This document shows, piece after piece, positions 5,881 to 13,413 of a stretch of 18,583 nucleotides of DNA. Positions within the stretch are counted from its first letter, which is position 1; every line of letters begins with the position of its first letter. Source of the stretch: Alphaproteobacteria bacterium. Its GTDB lineage: Bacteria; Pseudomonadota; Alphaproteobacteria; RF32; CAG-239. The notes below the pieces were generated by a model, which saw nothing but the letters and a program-made list of their open reading frames with translations, did not search any database and was not told the origin of the DNA. The stretch is from positions 1 to 18,583 of the forward strand of contig JAGDBT010000158.1 in assembly GCA_017958895.1 (NCBI GenBank), given 5' to 3'. Made by a program: the position numbers and the translations under genes.

Positions 5881-7131
5881 TTATTTCAACAGTCCGAATT
5901 TCTTTTTGCCTTGAGCAATTTTCACCACTCCGTCAACAGCATCTGCTTGCGTAATAACATAATTTTCATCGGTTACCGGCTTATCGTTGATTTTTAAGCC
6001 GGCCTGCTTGATAAGACGACGCGCTTCACCTTTGCTGGCCACAAAACCGATTTGCAGAAAGGCATCCAAAACACCTATTCCGTTCTGCAAATCAACCGAT
6101 ATGGTCGGCAGATTATCACCGACACTTCCCTGTTCAAAAGTTTTGATTGCCGTTTCCTCAGCCAATTTTGCCTCGGCTTCTCCGCGACATATTTTGGTCG
6201 CCTCAAAGGCCAAAATTTTCTTGGCTTCATTAATTTCTTTATCTTGCAATTGTTCCAAACGACGAATTTCATCTATCGGCAAATCAGTAAATACACGCAA
6301 ACATTTTCCGACCTCGGTATCTCCCATATTGCGGAAATATTGATAATAATCGTATGCCGGCAATTTTTCATCATTAATCCAAACGGCATTACCTTCCGAT
6401 TTGCCCATTTTCTTGCCGGCGGAATCAGTTAATATCGGGCTGGTAAAGCCGAATAATTCCGTATCATAACGGCGACGTCCCAACTCCGTTCCCGAAGTAA
6501 TGTTGCCCCATTGATCAGCCCCGGCAATTTGTGCCCTGCAACCGTATTTTTGCAACAATACGCAAAAATCATAACCTTGCAACAACATATAATTAAATTC
6601 CAAAAAAGACATCGGTTGTTCACGTTCCAAACGGCTTTTGACGCTATCCATGGTCAGCATGCGATTAACCGAATAACAGGTTCCGATATCGCGCAAAAAC
6701 TCCAAGTAATTCATATCTTTGAACCAATCCCAGTTATCGACCATCACCGCATCGGTCGGCCCGTCTCCGAAACGTAAAAATTTAGAAAATGACTTTTTCA
6801 GCCCTATTTCATTATTTTTCAAAGTTTCTTCATCCAAAAACGGACGCAATTTATCTTTGCCGGACGGATCACCGATACGCGCGGTTGCACCGCCGACCAA
6901 GGTCAACGGTTTATGCCCGCATTTTTGAAACCAGCGCATCATCATCAACGGCACAATATGCCCCACATGCAAGCTATCTCCCGTAGGATCGGAGCCTAAA
7001 TATCCCACCGCCGGTTTTCCGCTTTTTTCACACTCATACAGATAATTATCAAACCCTTCTTCGTTTGTGCATTGATTATAGAAACCGCGTTCCAGCATAA
7101 TATTCAAAAATTCTGACTTAAATTGCGACAT
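5881..7131 (-). CDS. tyrS: Tyrosyl-tRNA synthetase
   Basis: TyrRS charges tRNA-Tyr with tyrosine in the cytoplasm. It is a class I synthetase of 416 residues, the usual bacterial length. Seen: the tyrosine/ATP pocket sequence GYLGSDPTGDSLHVGH, with the HIGH-type motif HVGH at 55-58; GGATARIGDPSGK near 80-92; GADQWGNI near 204-211; and the KMSKS-type motif KMGKS at 241-245. A C-terminal S4 RNA-binding domain covers roughly residues 345-416. The start ATG at 7131 fits the family N-terminus. It is transcribed divergently from the AnmK-like gene. Only a weak, 4 bp stem follows the stop codon, so some transcripts may continue into the VirB2-like gene. I saw no T-box or other leader. Confidence 0.97.
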   Translation of the reverse strand: MSQFKSEFLNIMLERGFYNQCTNEEGFDNYLYECEKSGKPAVGYLGSDPTGDSLHVGHIVPLMMMRWFQKCGHKPLTLVGGATARIGDPSGKDKLRPFLDEETLKNNEIGLKKSFSKFLRFGDGPTDAVMVDNWDWFKDMNYLEFLRDIGTCYSVNRMLTMDSVKSRLEREQPMSFLEFNYMLLQGYDFCVLLQKYGCRAQIAGADQWGNITSGTELGRRRYDTELFGFTSPILTDSAGKKMGKSEGNAVWINDEKLPAYDYYQYFRNMGDTEVGKCLRVFTDLPIDEIRRLEQLQDKEINEAKKILAFEATKICRGEAEAKLAEETAIKTFEQGSVGDNLPTISVDLQNGIGVLDAFLQIGFVASKGEARRLIKQAGLKINDKPVTDENYVITQADAVDGVVKIAQGKKKFGLLK

Positions 7132-7218
7132 GATATCCCGTCCTTGATTGGTATTTATACTAAATTTTAACGTATACTAGCATATTATTTTGCTATTGCA
7201 ACAGGATAAATTTTAATA
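7132..7218. other. Divergent intergenic region between tyrS and the AnmK-like gene
   Basis: This 87 bp AT-rich spacer must hold both promoters, but no convincing -35/-10 pair stands out on either strand. The best minus-strand candidate is TTGCAA (7196-7201) with a 16 bp spacer to TAGTAT (7174-7179). The 7-mer TATACTA occurs twice in direct orientation (7156-7162 and 7173-7179), and GTATAC (7172-7177) is palindromic. These could be operator half-sites or chance in AT-rich DNA. Confidence 0.3.
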
Positions 7219-8319
7219 ATGATAAAAAGTTTAAATGCGTTGGGTATTTACGGCGGTTCATCTCTTAATTCCGTGGAAATAGCGCTTCTTTCCACAGACG
7301 GAATTGATGTACAAAAATTTATAAAATCCGCATCTTTGCCCTATCCTGAAGAATTAGCTTTACAAATCAGAGCCTTGATTGAGCGGCGCGGTTGGACATT
7401 TGAGGAACTGCAAAACAATCCGGAAGTGCAGAAAACTCGCGAGCTTATAAGCGATTTTTATGCTGAAATTTGCCGGGAATTTTCTCAAGACGAAACCGTT
7501 GACTGTTTCGGAATTGACGGTTTGACCATCGTCAACGATCCTCTTAATCGCTGTTCTTATCAACTTGAAGACGGGCATTATCTTTCCTTAAAACTGCAAA
7601 AACCGCTTATAACCCACTTTCATAAAGCCGACTTGCTTTCCGGCGGGCAGGCCTCTCCGCTTTCACCGGCTTTCTTTTACATTTTGGCCATAGACCGACC
7701 GAAACCTCTTTTGTTTATTGATATTGAAACCGTAACCAGCCTGATTTATATCGGGCAATCGGGAGAATTTATAGCTTTTGACTGCGCACCGGGGACTGCC
7801 ATGATTGAAGATTGGACTTTCAGACATGCCCGTATGCAAACCGATTATAACGGCAAACTGGCAGCTACCGGACATGTTGACAGTCAGATTATGTCTTCAC
7901 TCTTAAAACAAAAAGCTTTACTGCAAACGCCTCCCAAATCCCTCGATATCATGTGTTTCAGCGATAAAAAAGAACATCTTGAGGGACTGTCTTTGGAAGA
8001 CGGCACAGCTACCGCCACCGCCTTTATAGCCGAGGCCGTTTATCAAGCCGCCCTTGATTTTCTGCCGGCTGTTCCGCAAAATATATTTGTTGCCGGTGAA
8101 GGAGCAAAAAATCCTTCTTTGTTGCGTTTATTGAAGCAAAATTTTGCACCGCGAGACATTCCTAATCTCACGGAAATAAATCCTAATCTCACGGCGGTCG
8201 GCGCCCAAATGACGGCTTTTAATGCAGTGCGTCGCTTATACGGATTGCCGCTGACTTATCCGGAAACTACCGGAGCTTGTGAACCTATTACCGGAGGAGA
8301 AATTTATGAAAACCTCTAA
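7219..8319 (+). CDS. AnmK-family protein with lost catalytic residues (probable pseudokinase)
   Basis: It is related along its length to anhydro-N-acetylmuramic acid kinase, the cytoplasmic enzyme that phosphorylates anhydroMurNAc in peptidoglycan recycling. It has 366 residues, the normal length. Conserved landmarks: SGGQASPLSP (141-150), ATGHVD (216-221), TPPKS (237-241), a C-terminal TGACEPITGG. Active-site motifs are altered. GTSLDG is GSSLNS (13-18). GSHGQT is GIDGLT (98-103). The Asp of the DFR motif, the catalytic base in characterised AnmK, is His133. NIGGIAN is DIETVTS (168-174). GPGN is APGT (190-193). GGGA is GEGA (293-296). The ATP and sugar sites both look degraded while the reading frame is intact, so this is probably a non-catalytic protein or one with a changed substrate, not a decaying gene. 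It overlaps the ABC ATPase gene by 14 bp, so translational coupling is likely. A weak AGGA lies upstream of ATG 7219. Confidence 0.8.
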   Translation: MIKSLNALGIYGGSSLNSVEIALLSTDGIDVQKFIKSASLPYPEELALQIRALIERRGWTFEELQNNPEVQKTRELISDFYAEICREFSQDETVDCFGIDGLTIVNDPLNRCSYQLEDGHYLSLKLQKPLITHFHKADLLSGGQASPLSPAFFYILAIDRPKPLLFIDIETVTSLIYIGQSGEFIAFDCAPGTAMIEDWTFRHARMQTDYNGKLAATGHVDSQIMSSLLKQKALLQTPPKSLDIMCFSDKKEHLEGLSLEDGTATATAFIAEAVYQAALDFLPAVPQNIFVAGEGAKNPSLLRLLKQNFAPRDIPNLTEINPNLTAVGAQMTAFNAVRRLYGLPLTYPETTGACEPITGGEIYENL

Positions 8320-9043
8320 AGAAAATACTCTTATAATTGATACGGTTACCAAAAAATATGATCGCTTGACTGCCGTCAATGCTGTTTCTTTCAGCGCGGC
8401 AAAAGGTGATATTATTGCTCTTTTAGGGCCTAACGGAGCCGGAAAATCAACCCTGATGAATATGATTGCCGGTTACATTTCTCCCGATAGCGGCAACATT
8501 TCGGTTTTGCAAAAAAACATTCGTCAATTTCCGTTGTTTGCCAAGGAGAATATAGGTTTTTTACCGGAAGGTTCTCCTCTTTATGCCGATTTAAGCGTTA
8601 AAAACTTTTTGCAATATATGGCTGAATTGCGTTCCTTAAATAAAACCGCCGTTCTTAAAGCGGCACAAGTTGCCAATATTGAAAACGTTATGGCGCAAAA
8701 AATCGAAACTCTTTCCAAGGGCTATCAACGTCGTGTCGGTTTTGCGCAGAGTATTTTACATAATCCGCCGATTTTGCTTTTGGATGAGCCTACCGACGGT
8801 TTAGACCCTAATCAGAAAGATTATATGCGTAAATTGATTAAAGATTTGGCCAAAGATAAAACCATTATAATCTCAACGCATTTGTTGGAAGAAGCCGAAA
8901 GCGTATGCAATCGCATAATTGTGCTTAATCAGGGACAAATCGTCGTTCAAGGAACTCTGGCGGAAATTTTGCAACAAACCGGCACAAAAAACATCGCTCA
9001 GGCTTTTGCAAAGCTGACAAATAAGGAGAAAAATCATGAATAA
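8306..9043 (+). CDS. ABC transporter ATP-binding protein (GldA-like)
   Basis: This is the cytoplasmic ATPase subunit of an ABC-2 type transporter, presumably powering the permease fused in the next gene. It has 245 residues from the ATG at 8306, chosen because GGAGGAG (8293-8299) lies 6 nt upstream. Starts further upstream lie deep in the preceding gene. Motifs: Walker A GPNGAGKST (41-49), Q-loop region GFLPEGSPLY (84-93), signature LSKGYQRR (136-143), Walker B LLLDEPTDGLDP (157-168) and switch His192 in STHLLEE. The LSKG form of the signature and the overall pattern are those of the GldA, NosF and antibiotic-export branch, not of importers. It overlaps the 3' end of the AnmK-like gene by 14 bp and the next gene by 8 bp. 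All catalytic residues are present, so it should be active. The substrate is unknown. Confidence 0.93.
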   Translation: MKTSKENTLIIDTVTKKYDRLTAVNAVSFSAAKGDIIALLGPNGAGKSTLMNMIAGYISPDSGNISVLQKNIRQFPLFAKENIGFLPEGSPLYADLSVKNFLQYMAELRSLNKTAVLKAAQVANIENVMAQKIETLSKGYQRRVGFAQSILHNPPILLLDEPTDGLDPNQKDYMRKLIKDLAKDKTIIISTHLLEEAESVCNRIIVLNQGQIVVQGTLAEILQQTGTKNIAQAFAKLTNKEKNHE

Positions 9044-12000
9044 ATTGTTTGCCGTGGTCAAAAATGAACTTATTCGTTATTTTACCTCTCCTTTGGCCTA
9101 TGTCTATCTGCTGAGCTTTTTAATTCTCAACGGTTCGTTTGCTTTTTATTTCGGAGATTTTTTCAATCGCGGCCAGGCCGATTTGCAAGCCATGTTTGAA
9201 TTTCAACCGTGGATTTATCTTTTGTTCATTCCGGGAATTTCCATGCGCCTTTGGGCAGAAGAATTTCGGCAGAAAACCATTATTCAAATTGCCACCATGC
9301 CGATATCAATTACCAAACTGGTTTGGGGGAAATTTATTGCCTCCTGGCTGTTTTGCGGTTTTGCGCTCATTTTAACCATGCCTTTTTGGATTAGCATAAA
9401 TATTTTGGGACATCCCGATAATGCCGTAATTTTAAGCGGCTACATCGGCAGTTTTATTTTAGCCGGTTGCATGTTGGCAGTTTCGCAAATTATGTCCGCC
9501 CTTACCAAAAGTCAGGTAATTGCTTTGGTTTTGTCGGTTATTGCCAATTTATTTTTCTTTTTAAGCGGGTTGGAATATGTTTTGGCCTTCTTCAGAATAT
9601 TCTTAAGTGATACTTTTATTGATACCATTGCTTCGCTCAGCTTCCTGACGCACTTCCGACTTTTAACTTTCGGACTTTGGGAATTACAAACCATTATATT
9701 TGCCTTTTCGCTGATTGTTTTTGCCAATTATACCACCGCAATGATTGTTAATTTTCGCACTTCGGGAAACTCCGGTTGGTTAAAGTCAAACAGCAAACTT
9801 TATACTTGTGTTGCTTGGTTTATGCTGTTATATGCTTTTTTCGGTATTAACATTTTTGCCGAAACCTTTACTGCCGCAATTCAATATGATGCTTCGCAAG
9901 AAAAAAATTTCACGCTTACCGATAATACCAAAAAAATTCTGCAAAATCTGCCGGAAACGGTTACGGCCAAACTCTATTTTTCACCCATTTTAGCGCAAAG
10001 AAATTCTTATTTGCGTGAAAAATTCAACAATCTTCGAGTATTGCTCAAAAAATATAAAACTGCCGCTAAAGGCAAATTCGAATACAAAATTTATTATCCG
10101 GAATTTCTGAGTAAACAGGAAGACATAGCCTTGGCTGACGGCTTGCAGGCCATTCCTTTGGTTGACTTAAACCAAAATGCTTTGTTCGGTTTAACTGTTG
10201 AAGATACACTTCAAAATAAACAAGTCATTCCGTTTTTTGCTCAAAACAATCAAAGTGCCTTGGAACAGGAGCTAACGCAAAAAATTTATTTACTCGGTCA
10301 TACTCGTAAAACTCTGGGGATTATAACTTCATTACCGGTTTTCGGCAGTGTGGCAGACGAAGGAAGTGTTTTGCTGCAACCTTGGGAAATTATTACCCAG
10401 TTGCAACAATATTATCGAGTTCGCAATATCACCAACCCCGAAGATTTTGAAAATCAATCTTTTGATGTTTTAATTTTACTGCTGCCGGATAAACTTCCTC
10501 CGCCGTTGACGGAAAAAATAAAAGAATATTCCCGTAGCGGCGGTAAAATAATTTTGGTTTTGGATAATGCTCACGAATCCGTACATTTATATCAGCCAAA
10601 CACTCCTTTATTGCCGGCCTCCGATTTGGGAGAATTGGAGAAATTCTGGGGATTACAGCTTTATCAAGAATATGTGGCGGCCGACTTGGATAATTCCATT
10701 ACCGTGGACTCCACCCAAAATTACGCCAAAAATCCGGTCTTCACCCAAGATGTTATTCAATTTAAGGTAAAACGCGAGGATATGAATCCGCAACATCCCG
10801 TTACTCGCAATCTTCAAGAAATTATGTTGGCTTCCACCTCCATAGTTATGCCTGATAAAGACGCTTTCGAGCAAAATAAAATTGTCTTCTATCCGCTTTT
10901 ACGAGCCGGCAGAATTTCCTCTTTGATGAATAAAAAAGTAGTAACCGACGGCTTAAATCCGCAGCAGGTTTTGCAATATTTCAATGCCGATGACAATCAA
11001 AAGATATTGGCAGCCGAGGTTATCGGCACCCAACCGGATAATCCTTTTGATTTGATTGTTTTTGCCGACAGTGACTTTTTATATGACAGTTTTTGGGCCA
11101 ACAAACGTTTCTTTTTGGAAAACGAATACGTTACCGATGTTGTGGACAATGCCAATTTATTCTTCAATGCCATTGACTATTTATCAGGCGAAACCGAGAT
11201 TATCGGCTTGCGCGGCAAAAGAGCTCTTAACCGCCATTTTCAAGATATAGAAACTTTGCGAAGACTGAATTCTTTACAATACAAAAAAGCCGAAAATGAA
11301 ATTTTTGAGCAAATAGATGAAGCCAAACTTGCTCTGCAAGAGGTGTGGAATAAAAAAGATTTTGAACAAAGAGAAAACTTTACGGCCGATGAACTTGCGG
11401 CCATTGCCGGTCTCAGAGAAAAACTGAATGCCTTGCGCACTTCTTTAAGTCAATTGCGAGTTCAAGCCTACAACGACATAAAATTGATTTATCAGCATTT
11501 TCTGTTTTTCAACGTTTGGCTTATACCGGTCATTCTGGCTTTAATATTATTGCTTGTGAAATTATTTTTCCTGATTAAAAGCCGAAATAAACTCTCCTTT
11601 GCCTGCAAAATAAATAAAAAATTAGCCTTGTTGGCACTTATCTGTTTATCATTGTTATCGGCCGCTATCTTGACCGTTTATTTGTGCAATCGCAGTTCTA
11701 TCGACGAGTTTGAAAATAAAAAAGCTTTTCCGGAAATCAGCAAAAATATTAATCACATTGATACCATAGAAATAAAAAGTCAGCAAACAACTTTGACTTT
11801 CTATAAAGATGATGGTTTGTGGAAACTGCGGGAAGTCAGCGATTTTCCGGTTTTCCAAGAACGCATCCGCCGCTTATTGACCACGGTATCTGATGCCACT
11901 TTCTTTGCGCGCAAAAGCAATAAAGCTGAAAATTTGGCCCTTTTCAATTTGTTGCCTGTTGAAGATACCAACTCCAAAGCTTTGCGGCTTACCTTCAAAA

Positions 12001-12506
12001 ACGGTGCTGACCACATAAAATCTTTCCTGCTCGGCGATATAAACATTGATATAGGTCGAGGTTCAAAAGCCGCTTACATGCGTTTTGATGACCAATTTCA
12101 GGTTTGGGAAATAAATGCCGATTTTATTGATATGGATACCGATTGGCACAAATGGACTTATTCGCATTTATGGGATTTGCGTTTCGGCCGCCTCTATGAC
12201 CGCAACAACAACCCGAAAAATGAAATGAACTTAGCCAATATAATGGCTTTAATGCTCAATACGGAACTTTTGGAAACCACCGACATTCCGAACGAAAAAC
12301 CTTTGTTGAAGTTTGATTTATTCATTGAAAACGGCAATTATGCCTCTATCTGTTTTTACAAAAAAGCCAATCAGGGTTTGGTCAGCTACATTTTTGATGA
12401 AAATAATCCTAACAAACATCTCAAATTGTTTGCCTCATATTTTCAAAATCGCGCCGCGGTCGTTGACTTGGATAAATTGGAGAAAATAGTTGAATTGCTT
12501 AAATAA
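9036..12506 (+). CDS. Fusion of ABC-2 permease, GldG-like domain and DUF4340 domain
   Basis: It has 1156 residues in one uninterrupted frame. Residues about 1-245 are an ABC-2 permease of GldF type with six hydrophobic segments. A further membrane helix at about 255-285 opens a GldG-like (ABC_transp_aux) extracytoplasmic region, with FTLTDNTKKILQNL near 295. FADSDFLYDSFW near 675 and NAIDYLSG near 720 follow, and a helix at about 826-848 closes it. Another helix (about 862-884) leads into a DUF4340-type domain to the end, with WKLREVSDFPV and WHKWTYSHLWDLR as landmarks. In many bacteria these three parts are separate adjacent genes. Here they are one polypeptide of about the summed length. 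GldF/GldG act with GldA in gliding and secretion in Bacteroidetes, whereas the proteobacterial homologues have no settled role. ATG 9036 has AAGGAG upstream and overlaps the ATPase gene, so the two products very likely form one complex. Confidence 0.88.
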   Translation: MNKLFAVVKNELIRYFTSPLAYVYLLSFLILNGSFAFYFGDFFNRGQADLQAMFEFQPWIYLLFIPGISMRLWAEEFRQKTIIQIATMPISITKLVWGKFIASWLFCGFALILTMPFWISINILGHPDNAVILSGYIGSFILAGCMLAVSQIMSALTKSQVIALVLSVIANLFFFLSGLEYVLAFFRIFLSDTFIDTIASLSFLTHFRLLTFGLWELQTIIFAFSLIVFANYTTAMIVNFRTSGNSGWLKSNSKLYTCVAWFMLLYAFFGINIFAETFTAAIQYDASQEKNFTLTDNTKKILQNLPETVTAKLYFSPILAQRNSYLREKFNNLRVLLKKYKTAAKGKFEYKIYYPEFLSKQEDIALADGLQAIPLVDLNQNALFGLTVEDTLQNKQVIPFFAQNNQSALEQELTQKIYLLGHTRKTLGIITSLPVFGSVADEGSVLLQPWEIITQLQQYYRVRNITNPEDFENQSFDVLILLLPDKLPPPLTEKIKEYSRSGGKIILVLDNAHESVHLYQPNTPLLPASDLGELEKFWGLQLYQEYVAADLDNSITVDSTQNYAKNPVFTQDVIQFKVKREDMNPQHPVTRNLQEIMLASTSIVMPDKDAFEQNKIVFYPLLRAGRISSLMNKKVVTDGLNPQQVLQYFNADDNQKILAAEVIGTQPDNPFDLIVFADSDFLYDSFWANKRFFLENEYVTDVVDNANLFFNAIDYLSGETEIIGLRGKRALNRHFQDIETLRRLNSLQYKKAENEIFEQIDEAKLALQEVWNKKDFEQRENFTADELAAIAGLREKLNALRTSLSQLRVQAYNDIKLIYQHFLFFNVWLIPVILALILLLVKLFFLIKSRNKLSFACKINKKLALLALICLSLLSAAILTVYLCNRSSIDEFENKKAFPEISKNINHIDTIEIKSQQTTLTFYKDDGLWKLREVSDFPVFQERIRRLLTTVSDATFFARKSNKAENLALFNLLPVEDTNSKALRLTFKNGADHIKSFLLGDINIDIGRGSKAAYMRFDDQFQVWEINADFIDMDTDWHKWTYSHLWDLRFGRLYDRNNNPKNEMNLANIMALMLNTELLETTDIPNEKPLLKFDLFIENGNYASICFYKKANQGLVSYIFDENNPNKHLKLFASYFQNRAAVVDLDKLEKIVELLK

Positions 12507-12525
12507 AAACTCAAACGGAGAACAC

Positions 12526-13413
12526 TTGAAAAAACTGGCTGTTCAGGCCAGCATCTCAACGGCCGTTTTGCTTATTGTCATAAAAGCATTTGCCTCTTTT
12601 TTAACCGGCTCGCTTGCCATTCTTTCTTCAATGGCCGACAGTCTGGCAGACGCGGTTTCGTCTTTAATTACTTTTATTGCCGTTCATTATTCCAATCGGC
12701 CTTTTAATCAATCTCATCGCTACGGTTACGGAAAATTAGAGGCTTTGAGCGCCTTAATTCAAGCCGCCTTTATCGGCGGTTCTGCCGGTTTTATCGCCTA
12801 TGACGGAATTTATCGTTTCATACACCCCGTGACCATGGATATAACCTTTACGGGCGTTCTCATAATGCTTATCAGTTTATTGCTGACCGTTTCGTTGGTA
12901 ATGTTTCAAAATTATGTCACCAAACGAGTTCATTCTTTAGCAGTTACCGCTGATAGTGCTCACTACAAAATTGATATTTTTTCAAATCTCGGGGTCATTT
13001 TATCTCTTTTGATTGTCAAATATACCGACTGGCAATGGTTCGATACCGTTGTAGCGCTGATAATAGCCCTTTACCTTTTAAGAAATGCTTGGGAAATAGT
13101 TACAAAAGCCTTAGGCGAAATAACCGATTGCGAAATTGATGACGTTACAAAAAAAAATATCTTAAACCAAATCAAAAACATCAAAGAAATAAAGGGCTGT
13201 CACGATTTTCGTACGCGTCTTTCAGGCAATCTTCTGTTTATTGAATTGCATCTGGAAATGGATGGCAACTTAAGTCTTTTTGAGGCACACGAAATTACCG
13301 AACTTGCCGAACAAAAAATTATCGAGCTTTATCCTCAGGCGCAAATAATTATTCACCAAGACCCTTCCGGCATAGAAGAAAAAAGATTAGACCACCAAAT
13401 CGACGGCCTTTAA
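12526..13413 (+). CDS. Cation diffusion facilitator, FieF-like metal efflux pump
   Basis: It is an inner-membrane antiporter of the CDF family that exports divalent metals such as iron(II) or zinc. It has 295 residues from a TTG start at 12526, chosen because GGAG (12517-12520) lies 5 nt upstream and the product then begins MKKLAVQAS. A reading from TTG 12490 would overlap the previous gene and add a tail not seen in the family. Metal-site residues are intact: D38 and D42 in ADSLADAV, H146 and D150 in HYKID. Their spacing equals that of D45/D49/H153/D157 of E. coli FieF. HRYGYGKLEAL follows the second helix, and a cytoplasmic ferredoxin-like domain (HDFRTRLSG onward) carries the dimer interface. 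It is the last gene of the plus-strand cluster, 19 bp after the fusion gene. Its stop codon directly abuts that of the opposing kinase gene. Metal specificity cannot be fixed from sequence. Confidence 0.93.
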   Translation: MKKLAVQASISTAVLLIVIKAFASFLTGSLAILSSMADSLADAVSSLITFIAVHYSNRPFNQSHRYGYGKLEALSALIQAAFIGGSAGFIAYDGIYRFIHPVTMDITFTGVLIMLISLLLTVSLVMFQNYVTKRVHSLAVTADSAHYKIDIFSNLGVILSLLIVKYTDWQWFDTVVALIIALYLLRNAWEIVTKALGEITDCEIDDVTKKNILNQIKNIKEIKGCHDFRTRLSGNLLFIELHLEMDGNLSLFEAHEITELAEQKIIELYPQAQIIIHQDPSGIEEKRLDHQIDGL

